A stretch of DNA of 64,000 bases, taken from NCBI RefSeq assembly GCF_000171815.1, contig NZ_ABGR01000001.1, positions 124,001-188,000 on the forward strand. Reading direction: 5' to 3'. How positions within the stretch are numbered: position 1 is the stretch's first letter; each line of letters starts with the position of its first letter. A program made the translations under genes and the position numbers. This stretch comes from Vibrio sp. AND4. GTDB lineage: Bacteria > Pseudomonadota > Gammaproteobacteria > Enterobacterales > Vibrionaceae. Of the stretch, positions 28,656 through 36,358 are shown piece after piece. The notes beneath the pieces are model-generated. The model was not told where the DNA came from. It did not search any database and worked only from the letters and a program-made list of their open reading frames with translations.

Positions 28656-28685
28656 ATGCACCAGTTGATGACTGGTGCATTTTTT
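28656..28685 (+). terminator. Rho-independent terminator
   Basis: Perfect 10-bp stem ATGCACCAGT / ACTGGTGCAT with a 5-nt loop, ending in six T. Confidence 0.92.
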
Positions 28686-29456
28686 ACTTTCTGGTGATTT
28701 TTATCGGCCTCGCTTATTTGGCCATGTCACTGCGAAATTTAGATCTAGAGAGAATGATTTGGTTTGTTGGTTTGAATGTAAGCCATTCCAAATCTGGATT
28801 CGACACCCAATTATAAAGATATGATCTTTATATTTAGAAAATTGAGTTTGGAGAGCATGTTTTGATTAAGCAACTGGTTATGCCCAAAAGCTTGGCAATA
28901 GAGTGGGTCGTTTTTGATCTCGACTCGATGCCAGTGTTATGTGCTTTGGTTTGTTGAAACTACTGTGGCTTCTGACACTATTGCCTCTCCTGAAGTTAAT
29001 TGGGCATTTATGGATACTTAAAAAAATGCCCTAGTCTGCATTGGCTCAGGCTAGGGCGAAGCTCAGTCAGAGCGTTAAGGATTGCAGAACTAACTATATA
29101 TGCAATTAGTTTAACATTCATTGTTTTTCATCACACAACTTGCCCTTTAGGGTGATTGAATGGTTAGTACGGCGACCCGAACAACACATACCTCTACACC
29201 AAGCGTCTTTAATCTTGTGCTTGGCTCTTTGTTTTAAACGATGAAAAATATCCAAATTAAAAAGATCTAATTAATTAATGTTTAAATACTAAAAAAAATT
29301 ACTACATATTTGCTTTTTAGTAGAAAAATTTATCCATCAAGAGAGAAGTTGCTGTGCAAATAGCAAAAAGTTTCTCGGCAGAAGATCTTAGAATGTGACA
29401 CGTCAATCTGGTGATACAAACCAGTAAATATTCAATAATTAAAAGAAGTTGTCATC
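28686..29456. other. Long intergenic region, no clear protein gene
   Basis: 770 bp. It holds a terminator-like structure on the minus strand (listed separately) and short open frames only: a TTG-initiated 31-codon frame at 28862-28957 and a 36-codon minus-strand frame ending inside the terminator. Neither has a good ribosome site. The promoter of the EamA gene must lie near the right end. Confidence 0.45.
29020..29057 (-). terminator. Minus-strand rho-independent terminator without a known upstream gene
   Basis: Read on the minus strand: GCCCTAG, a 16-nt loop, CTAGGGC, then A and seven T. No annotated gene on the minus strand reads into it, so it may end a small RNA transcribed from within 29060-29450. 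Confidence 0.6.
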
Positions 29457-30368
29457 ATGAATTCAAAGTCCTTCATATTTTTGCTCTTTTTATCTGTGTG
29501 TCTGATCTGGGGAACAACTTGGTTTGCGATGGAAGTAGCTTTGCACTCCATTCCTCCTGTACTTGCAACAGGTATGCGCTTTTTCCTTGCTGCACCATTG
29601 CTGTTTATTATGGCAAAAACATTCAAACAACCTTTGATGTTCCCGAAAGGTAAACGTCACTGGATCCTTATCGTTGCTGTTATGTACTTTGCTTTACCGT
29701 TTACTTTGATGATTTACGGAGAGCAGTACATCTCATCGGGCCTTGCATCGATCATCTTCGCTAATATGCCTGTAGCGGTGATGTTAATGTCAGGTTTGTT
29801 TTTGGGGCTTCGTTTAGCGCGTCACCAAGTGTTCGGCCTATTAACAGCAGTGGTAAGCCTATGTCTGATTTTGGGGAACGAGATGCAACTTGGTGGGGAA
29901 GACTACCTACTGGGTACGTTGTCATTGGCGCTAGCGGTGGCGATGCATGCGGTGATGTATGTACTGGTTCAAAAGCACTGCAAGGATATTCAGGTGCTTA
30001 CTTATAATGCGCTGCCTTGCCTTATCGCTTCTCTGTTACTCTTTGCTTTATCAGCAGTGCTTGAGCAAGTGAATGTATCGGCGTTCACTTACGACTCAGT
30101 GTTGGCGGTGGTTTACCTTGGCTTTGTGGCAAGTGTTGGTGGCATTGTCGCTTACTTCAAACTTGGTCAGGTATCGACGCCGTTTCAAGCTTCAATTTGT
30201 TTTCTGATTTTTCCTTTGGTCGCATTATTTTTGTCCGCATATGTTAATGGAGAAATGCTCTCTGATCAGTCTATTTTATTAATGCTCCCGCTTATGATCG
30301 GTATTTTGCTAACCAAGGCTCCAAAGAAATTATTCAAATCTCGTTCTGCTGCGATTTCCGCCGAGTAA
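29457..30368 (+). CDS. EamA / DMT-family inner-membrane transporter
   Basis: Membrane protein of 303 residues with ten evenly spaced hydrophobic segments arranged as two EamA repeats (about 6-138 and 150-285). The N-terminal motif WGTTWFAMEVAL and the GLASIIFANMPVAVMLMS segment are typical of drug/metabolite exporters of the RhaT/YdcZ group. The C-terminus is basic (TKAPKKLFKSRS), as expected on the cytoplasmic side. Substrate cannot be read from sequence. It is monocistronic. Confidence 0.92.
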   Translation: MNSKSFIFLLFLSVCLIWGTTWFAMEVALHSIPPVLATGMRFFLAAPLLFIMAKTFKQPLMFPKGKRHWILIVAVMYFALPFTLMIYGEQYISSGLASIIFANMPVAVMLMSGLFLGLRLARHQVFGLLTAVVSLCLILGNEMQLGGEDYLLGTLSLALAVAMHAVMYVLVQKHCKDIQVLTYNALPCLIASLLLFALSAVLEQVNVSAFTYDSVLAVVYLGFVASVGGIVAYFKLGQVSTPFQASICFLIFPLVALFLSAYVNGEMLSDQSILLMLPLMIGILLTKAPKKLFKSRSAAISAE

Positions 30369-30410
30369 CAAACGCTTAGAGGCTCAAATAAGCCTAGTCA
30401 AACCGCTAAG

Positions 30411-30438
30411 AAAGGTCTAACTATCAGGTTGGACCTTT
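30411..30438 (+). terminator. Probable terminator after the EamA transporter gene
   Basis: 11-bp stem AAAGGTCTAAC / GTTGGACCTTT (one U-G pair) with a 6-nt loop. The tail GTTCTATC is only weakly U-rich. Confidence 0.5.
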
Positions 30439-30762
30439 GTTCTATCTGTCTGATTTTAAAATTAAAAATTTAATTTAAATTATTGTTATTATTTGTTTTT
30501 TCTATCCATACTGGCCATTCAGTGGTTATCACTTAAGTATATATGTGCCTAACGATGAATAATAAAAAGTAAGAAAATTCTCAAATTAGTTGGTCAGCTA
30601 GAAAAAATCTTGACCCTTTTATTAGCTATGCATTACATTTCACCCAATTGGATAGATTTGCTTTTTTAGCATTAGTTTGATTTCAAATTCATAATAATGA
30701 ATGACGCTATCCATTAATAAAAATTATTGAAAGATTGTCTATCAAATTGGAATTAATATAAA
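30439..30762. other. AT-rich upstream region of the fimbrial operon
   Basis: About 320 bp of strongly AT-rich sequence with no gene. It should hold the fimbrial promoter. No perfect promoter or known operator is evident, and AT-richness of this kind is compatible with H-NS silencing. Confidence 0.35.
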
Positions 30763-31335
30763 ATGAAAAAAACATTAGCTTTGATGAGTATGGTTGCATC
30801 TATTGGTGTCATTAATTCGGCTCAAGCCCTCGCTAAAGATGTTGGTGCTGTAACTTTTCAATGGTCTGGTATTGTACCTATTGCAGATAAGATAGAAACT
30901 GGTTACTGGATAGTGACACCAGACGGTGATAATGAACTTACTGTAAAAGATAATGGTAGATTGCAGTTTGAAAATAAAAATGGGGAGATATCTTTAAAAA
31001 GTTCGAGTGCTTTTTCATTTAAAGTCGTAAAAGACGTTGGCAATGTCGGTACCTTTGAGCCGACAACAGATATAGAAGGAATCAGCTATAAACTAGCATT
31101 GAATGACTTGAAAGTGCTCATTGACGGTAGTCCAGACAGTTCTGTTGATTATTTTGCTATTCAGGCGGATAGTCAAACACTATCAAAACTTACTCCCCAA
31201 GAATTCACAGCAAATCAAGTCGCTGATGTGAAGGTCACAAAGTCAGGCGCTCCTGGTTCTTCCTTTACACAAGCTAACGCCAATGACAATATTACAGTCA
31301 TGGCCATGGTTGCGATATCAACAGACACTATATAA
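30763..31335 (+). CDS. Probable major pilin of a CS1/CFA-I type fimbria
   Basis: 190-residue exported protein. The signal peptide (MKKTLALMSMVASIGVINSA) is cleaved around AQA/ALA. The mature part is beta-rich, has no cysteine and no transmembrane segment, as in CfaB/CooA-type pilins, and ends in alternating hydrophobic residues (ITVMAMVAISTDTI). That C-terminal strand suits subunit donor or acceptor exchange. It is first in an operon with an alternate-class usher. The pilin call rests on position and general features rather than a clear motif. Confidence 0.65.
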   Translation: MKKTLALMSMVASIGVINSAQALAKDVGAVTFQWSGIVPIADKIETGYWIVTPDGDNELTVKDNGRLQFENKNGEISLKSSSAFSFKVVKDVGNVGTFEPTTDIEGISYKLALNDLKVLIDGSPDSSVDYFAIQADSQTLSKLTPQEFTANQVADVKVTKSGAPGSSFTQANANDNITVMAMVAISTDTI

Positions 31336-31390
31336 TCTAAATCAAGCATTCACAGAGGGATATGCCCTCTGTGAATTTAAGAGGTTTAGG

Positions 31391-31855
31391 ATGAAATTAC
31401 TCTATATAGGGGTAGGTTTGGCTTTCGCTCTTGCTAGTGATTTGGTTTTTTGCGCTAGCATCGATCATTATTTTCGCCCATATGTTGTTATTGAGGGCAG
31501 TCAAACAGATCTAATCGAAATTCATGCTGACCAACAGATTTTTACGACCTTGTATTCCTCTCAAAAGAAGGCGTTTAAATCTTTGAATATTCCATTTGAT
31601 ATTGTATCTACAAGTGGCAAAGACGTTGGCTACCGCCTTAGCTTGATAGAGTCAACCCATACTTGTGATGGGCAAGATTACAACGTCGATGTTACCCTGA
31701 ATGGATCTGAGTGGCCGGAAGATGGTCTGCAGTTTTCTGGTTCATCTGACAAATATCAAATGACGCTAACTTTTGCTCGTCTTGAGCAAAGTAAAGTGGC
31801 TACGAAAAAATGTTTTGGCACGTTAAGAGTCCAAGTTGAAAATGTAGTTATATGA
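31391..31855 (+). CDS. Probable minor fimbrial subunit
   Basis: 154-residue exported protein. The ATG at 31391 is chosen over an in-frame start 108 bp upstream because it opens a signal peptide (ending VFCAS) and follows TTTAGG. The mature part is beta-rich with two cysteines (HTCDGQ and KKCFGT) able to form a disulfide, and ends in a strand pattern LRVQVENVVI. It lies between the pilin and usher genes and overlaps the usher start by 4 bp (ATGA). An alternative is a small accessory chaperone; a subunit seems likelier. Confidence 0.55.
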   Translation: MKLLYIGVGLAFALASDLVFCASIDHYFRPYVVIEGSQTDLIEIHADQQIFTTLYSSQKKAFKSLNIPFDIVSTSGKDVGYRLSLIESTHTCDGQDYNVDVTLNGSEWPEDGLQFSGSSDKYQMTLTFARLEQSKVATKKCFGTLRVQVENVVI

Positions 31856-34302
31856 GTATGAGATTTATTTTTTGTACTGCGATATTTTGGCTTTCATCGT
31901 TTGTTTTTGCAGCTCAATATCCGGCTGAATTTGCCGATTTTTTCGAACCTCGTTTAGAACTCATCGATGTTTCAGTTCAGGGCTTGGCCGAGCATGAGTC
32001 GCTTTTGGCAAATATCAGCTATGATACCTTCCAACTACCTCAAAGCGCTTCTTCAGTTGCACCTTTGAAAAAATTCCTACTGAGCCAGAATTTATCAGAA
32101 AAAGTAGTTGCAGAAATTATTGAGCATCTGGAAGCTGGGATCAATGCCAATCCAAATTGTGGTAGTGAACTTAGCAGTTGTATGCCTGATGATGTTCCGG
32201 GACAAGCTGAGTTTATTTTTGATTATGAGGCTAAGCGGCTTCGTATCTTTGTGTCATCTGAAATGTTTAACCGTGTATATGAAGAGCGAGAATACTATGA
32301 GCCTATGCATTCAGAAACGGCATTAGTTAACTGGTCAAGCCTTTACGCGTATTCTAATCAGGGCACGGGTAGCTTTTCTTGGCGAAATGATACGCAGATT
32401 GGCCTGCCAGTAGGATATGCTTCGATTGACTCCCAATATCAAAGCATTAACGGAGAGAGTTCCTTCGATCTTTATCATTCGATATACAGCTTCGAGAAAG
32501 CAGAAAAACGTTTCCTAGTAGGTTATCAGGACTCAGATCTTTTTGACTTAAATAGTACTGACTTTTTGGTTAATGATGCGGATCTCTCAGGCTTTAGTGC
32601 CACATTTGCTCGATCATCTAATTTGGTGAAGGGAGGAGAGGCCTCATTACAGCGTTTAACCTTCTTTGCTCCACAGGGGGGGCGACTGGAAGTGTATAAA
32701 GGCGAAAGGTTGTTATTTACCAAAGTCGTCAACCCAGGAGAGCAGTCTATTCGCTATGATGAACTGCCACAGGGAAATTATTTAATCACCTTGCGTTTGA
32801 TGCAAGGTAATGATGTTGCATATGAAGAGCAGCGAAAAGTCGTGAACCTTTCTACCTTTGATCTGCCTGTTGGAGGTTGGGATTATCGTTTAGATATTGG
32901 CCGTTTTGACAAGCCAAGCGATGATAGTAGCGATTTGGATAGACTTGCTGTGGGAAAAATACATCGAGATTATGCGCGAGTTCTTGGAACCTACCGTGTG
33001 TCGGAAACATTGCTTTTAGGTTCTGGGGTGCTTAGTAATGGCGAGACGATGCAATGGAATGTTGGAACAAAGTTAGCCGTAAGTGAACGTATCCAATTGC
33101 AATACACGGCGGACTATTTCTCAACAGGCGATGTCTATCAGTCTGGTCTGCTAAGTTTAAATCCATTCAGTTTTAGTATTCGTCAACTCGATAGTGAAAG
33201 CTCTGATGGCCCTAAAGATATCGCTCGAATACTGTACGGAAATAATAGCTTTAAAGAGTATAGTGCGAGTGTTTCGGGGGCATGGGCGAATAACCAAGCG
33301 TATCTCTACTACTATCGTAATAAAACGGAACATTTTTTTCTGGGACAAACTTCAAGCGATAATGTTAGCCTCATTTTGTCACGCCCTTTTTTGGGAGGCG
33401 ATCTAAGCGTCAATGCATCATTTAGCTCGAATGAAGGAGATTTTGATCGTTATTCAACAGGTATCTCTTGGAATCGCAGATTTGGGAGTAATATCCAAAC
33501 CCGTATTGGCGTGGACTTTAACGGCAGTGAGGATACACAGACGTATGCGGATACCAGTTATACCTACGATAGTCAAAATTGGCGTGCTACCCCACGCTTG
33601 GAAGTTCGGAACAATGATCATTCTGAAGATGATTTAAACGCCTCGGTATCCGTGGTAGGGGAAGACACGACACTCAACTATGACGCATATGGTAGCATCG
33701 ATTCCCATGGTAATAATTATTTATCAGGCAGTATGTCAGGTACGCAAGTGGTTTCTAAGTCTGGCGTCAAGTTTACATCGCAAAAAGGTCAAGCTTTTAT
33801 CGAGTTGGCACCGAGTTGGCAGGATGAGAATATGGAATCACCAGACGCAGAAATAAACTACAGTGCTTTGAGAAATGGCAGCCCTTGGTACAGTGATACG
33901 CTATCCATAGGACAAGAAAAATTGATCAACCTGCCAATATACACTAACACAACATTTGCACTCGACACGGATTCTAAAAATATTGAGGCCAGCACTAAAA
34001 AGAGCGAATTGTTTGTGATGCCAGGTACCTATCATCGATTAGAGAGCCAGATAGTGCCACTTAACTCACAAATCTTTGTTCTGAGTGACGCTCAAGGAGA
34101 CGCAATTAAAATGGTGCAGTGTTTTGGTCAAGGATGTAAAAATGTAGAACTATTGTCTGATGATGGTGTGTTTCGCGTTAATTATCGACCAAACTTATCG
34201 TTTCATTTAATGTCGGGTAATCTAAACTGTAATTTTAACCCAAAGCAAATCGGTGATAAATTTATTAAAGCCTCCTGTAAAGATTACACGGGGAATAATT
34301 AG
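31852..34302 (+). CDS. Outer-membrane usher, CfaC/TcfC (alternate chaperone-usher) family
   Basis: Outer-membrane fimbrial usher of 816 residues, matching the size of the CS1/CFA-I type ushers (CooC/CfaC/TcfC). The signal peptide ends FAAQYP. A short N-terminal periplasmic domain carries a Cys pair (NPNCGSELSSCMPD). A long barrel region (about 130-620) follows, interrupted by a plug-like domain with APQGGRLEVYKGERLLF and YDELPQGNYLITLRL, a characteristic usher motif. The C-terminal domain has two cysteine pairs. It secretes and assembles subunits delivered by the chaperone encoded downstream. The start overlaps the minor-subunit gene; a second ATG two codons later is possible. Confidence 0.9.
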   Translation: MSMRFIFCTAIFWLSSFVFAAQYPAEFADFFEPRLELIDVSVQGLAEHESLLANISYDTFQLPQSASSVAPLKKFLLSQNLSEKVVAEIIEHLEAGINANPNCGSELSSCMPDDVPGQAEFIFDYEAKRLRIFVSSEMFNRVYEEREYYEPMHSETALVNWSSLYAYSNQGTGSFSWRNDTQIGLPVGYASIDSQYQSINGESSFDLYHSIYSFEKAEKRFLVGYQDSDLFDLNSTDFLVNDADLSGFSATFARSSNLVKGGEASLQRLTFFAPQGGRLEVYKGERLLFTKVVNPGEQSIRYDELPQGNYLITLRLMQGNDVAYEEQRKVVNLSTFDLPVGGWDYRLDIGRFDKPSDDSSDLDRLAVGKIHRDYARVLGTYRVSETLLLGSGVLSNGETMQWNVGTKLAVSERIQLQYTADYFSTGDVYQSGLLSLNPFSFSIRQLDSESSDGPKDIARILYGNNSFKEYSASVSGAWANNQAYLYYYRNKTEHFFLGQTSSDNVSLILSRPFLGGDLSVNASFSSNEGDFDRYSTGISWNRRFGSNIQTRIGVDFNGSEDTQTYADTSYTYDSQNWRATPRLEVRNNDHSEDDLNASVSVVGEDTTLNYDAYGSIDSHGNNYLSGSMSGTQVVSKSGVKFTSQKGQAFIELAPSWQDENMESPDAEINYSALRNGSPWYSDTLSIGQEKLINLPIYTNTTFALDTDSKNIEASTKKSELFVMPGTYHRLESQIVPLNSQIFVLSDAQGDAIKMVQCFGQGCKNVELLSDDGVFRVNYRPNLSFHLMSGNLNCNFNPKQIGDKFIKASCKDYTGNN

Positions 34303-34550
34303 TCAATATTCTTGTGGCTCTCAGGTAAAGCTATAAGGATGTCGGAATGTGTAAAAGGTTTTAGTGTGTTCGTTACTTAGTTGAGGCTGTAATTAGCTTT
34401 ATAACGGCGCTATGTATTAAAACGGAAAGCAGCAAGTGAAACTTTACTGGAGAAGCGTAAATCGAGCTATTCTTCAGTGAAAATAAAGTGCAGTAACGCC
34501 TGTGTTTTCATGAGGGTTTGTTTTTCAGAATCATTGACTTCGAGAATATT

Positions 34551-35288
34551 ATGAGAGAATTAATTATATTAATTGGTGGTTTGTTGCCTTTTTTCTGTAG
34601 TGCGATTGGAATCGATAGCATGTTGAATTTTACAGAGAAGGGAAAGACAGAATTTAAGGTGTCGAGTAACTCATCATACCGAGAATTTATAAAAGTGGGT
34701 ATTTCGGAGCTTCACGTAAAAGATGGAGAGGTTGTTAAAGTACCTTATTCTCGGGAGAATATTGACAAGTGGAGTTTGCTAGTACGTCCAGCAAGGGCCG
34801 TCATTGAGCCAAGTTTGTCTAAGCTTTTTACTGTCGAACATGTGGCGTCTAAAGGTAGCTTGTCGAAACAAGATCATGCTTACCAGCTTTCTATCATTCC
34901 GACTCCTTACTTTGCTGAGGGAGAGCCAGTTTCTCACTCTGTAAGCATTGCTATGGGCTTTGCCCCTGTAGTGATAGTGCCGGCTGAGGAAGATAAGCCT
35001 CTAAACTATCGAATACAGTACCAAAACGGTGGTGTACGTATAAAGAATAATGGTGGGACATACTTGCGTGCTGTTTTGGATACTTGTGCAGATGACACTT
35101 TAGAGGATGAACGTGAGTCATGTACTAGCGTTTCTTACGTACTATCAGGACGTAATTTGCCTATTCAATTATCAGATAAAATGAAAAGTGCAAAAAAGAT
35201 TAATGTTAACTTAAGTACACATAAATACACTTATAAGACAGCACTTACATTGAAGCCTGAGCAGGTGGTTGAAAGTGAGAGGCATTAA
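34551..35288 (+). CDS. Probable periplasmic fimbrial chaperone (CfaA type)
   Basis: 245-residue exported protein. ATG at 34551 is preferred over an in-frame start 33 bp upstream because it opens a signal peptide (MRELIILIGGLLPFFCSAIG). Two Ig-like halves fit the chaperone fold: the first has the pattern of strand-exchange chaperones (SSYREFIKVGISELHV; SLLVRPARAVIEP), and the second carries a Cys pair (DTCADDT and ESCTS). In this class the chaperone donates a strand to subunits and delivers them to the usher. A 248-bp gap separates it from the usher. It abuts the next gene with no spacing (TAA then ATG). Confidence 0.72.
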   Translation: MRELIILIGGLLPFFCSAIGIDSMLNFTEKGKTEFKVSSNSSYREFIKVGISELHVKDGEVVKVPYSRENIDKWSLLVRPARAVIEPSLSKLFTVEHVASKGSLSKQDHAYQLSIIPTPYFAEGEPVSHSVSIAMGFAPVVIVPAEEDKPLNYRIQYQNGGVRIKNNGGTYLRAVLDTCADDTLEDERESCTSVSYVLSGRNLPIQLSDKMKSAKKINVNLSTHKYTYKTALTLKPEQVVESERH

Positions 35289-36329
35289 ATGATGCCTCGT
35301 TGTCGCTATCTCTTGCCTTTTGTGCTGACCGCTATTTTTATTTGCCGTGCTACTTCAGCTTCTGAGTTTTCGGCAAAAGCAACAGGGCAAGATCTCTATT
35401 GGCTATCTTTAGATTCAGTCGCAGATGGTCAAGCACCGAGTTATTGGGACATTCCTGTACATTTGCCTGTTGCAGATAAGGTTATTCCAGGAGGGGTGAC
35501 AAAAGTTGGCCGTCAAACAATAAAGGTGTCTCATGGTGGGAAACAAGTAAACTTACCAATTGATGTGCAAGGAATCATTTACCGATTATCAAGCGTCGGT
35601 ACCGTTTCTGACGATGTGTTGGGGGAAGCGACAGCCACTGTGTCAGGAAATGAAGTGACGGTAATTGGCACCGGAGCAGGTGAAAAGCGCATTACTCTTA
35701 AATCTCAAGTAAGTCCAATTACACACTATCGTCCCTACCTGTCTAAAATTAACAAGTCTGAATGGGTGACATCATTTAAAAATGCGGGTGCAACTAAGGG
35801 TAGGTATGTTGGTGTTTTACCAGTATCAGCGCAATATGATTATGTGAGAAACGGTACACGTATTCGCTATACCTTGGTTTTTTCTTTGCGAGTATATATT
35901 GACTATAACCCTAGCTTCCTTAATAGCATCAGTGTATCTGGGGATGACAATATGAAAGTAGAGTATGACTTCCCGCTACTCGTTAAAGCTGAAACAACTT
36001 ATACCGTAAAGGCGACAGGGTATTTCACTGATGGTATCTGGGTTGGTCTATATCCTCCGAAAGGTGGGGTTTTCAGTTTGAAATCAAGCACGACAAACAA
36101 AAAAATTAAATACAATGTGACCTGTACAAGAGGCTGTGATAGGGACAAACGAGTGATCGTCGATGGAAAACCTATGATCGACACCAGCGATAGATTAATC
36201 ATAGATGCTACGGATAAAACAGAGGCGACTGCTCAATTTAAAGTCGACTTTGATAACATTTCCGAGTCAGAGTTTAAGGGCGGAACTTACACAGGATCCT
36301 TTATATTGTTTTTTGAAGCCCGTATTTAG
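35289..36329 (+). CDS. Probable two-domain fimbrial tip adhesin
   Basis: 346-residue exported protein, with a signal peptide cleaved near ATSA-SEF. Its length and beta-rich two-part layout resemble CfaE-type tip adhesins (about 360 residues), which have an N-terminal binding domain and a C-terminal pilin domain. Two cysteines sit close together in VTCTRGCDRD near residue 280. The C-terminus ends in a strand (TGSFILFFEARI). It starts immediately after the chaperone stop codon, and its own stop overlaps an upstream start of the lipoprotein frame. The receptor is unknown and the adhesin role is inferred from order and size. Confidence 0.6.
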   Translation: MMPRCRYLLPFVLTAIFICRATSASEFSAKATGQDLYWLSLDSVADGQAPSYWDIPVHLPVADKVIPGGVTKVGRQTIKVSHGGKQVNLPIDVQGIIYRLSSVGTVSDDVLGEATATVSGNEVTVIGTGAGEKRITLKSQVSPITHYRPYLSKINKSEWVTSFKNAGATKGRYVGVLPVSAQYDYVRNGTRIRYTLVFSLRVYIDYNPSFLNSISVSGDDNMKVEYDFPLLVKAETTYTVKATGYFTDGIWVGLYPPKGGVFSLKSSTTNKKIKYNVTCTRGCDRDKRVIVDGKPMIDTSDRLIIDATDKTEATAQFKVDFDNISESEFKGGTYTGSFILFFEARI

Positions 36330-36358
36330 TGAGCTTTACTTTTATGAGAGAGGTTATG

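Noticed and set aside
28862-28957. Short 31-codon open frame starting with TTG
   Set aside because: No ribosome site and no recognisable product; chance frame or remnant.
29411-29653. 80-codon frame overlapping the start of the EamA gene
   Set aside because: It runs in another frame through a clearly conserved transporter sequence.
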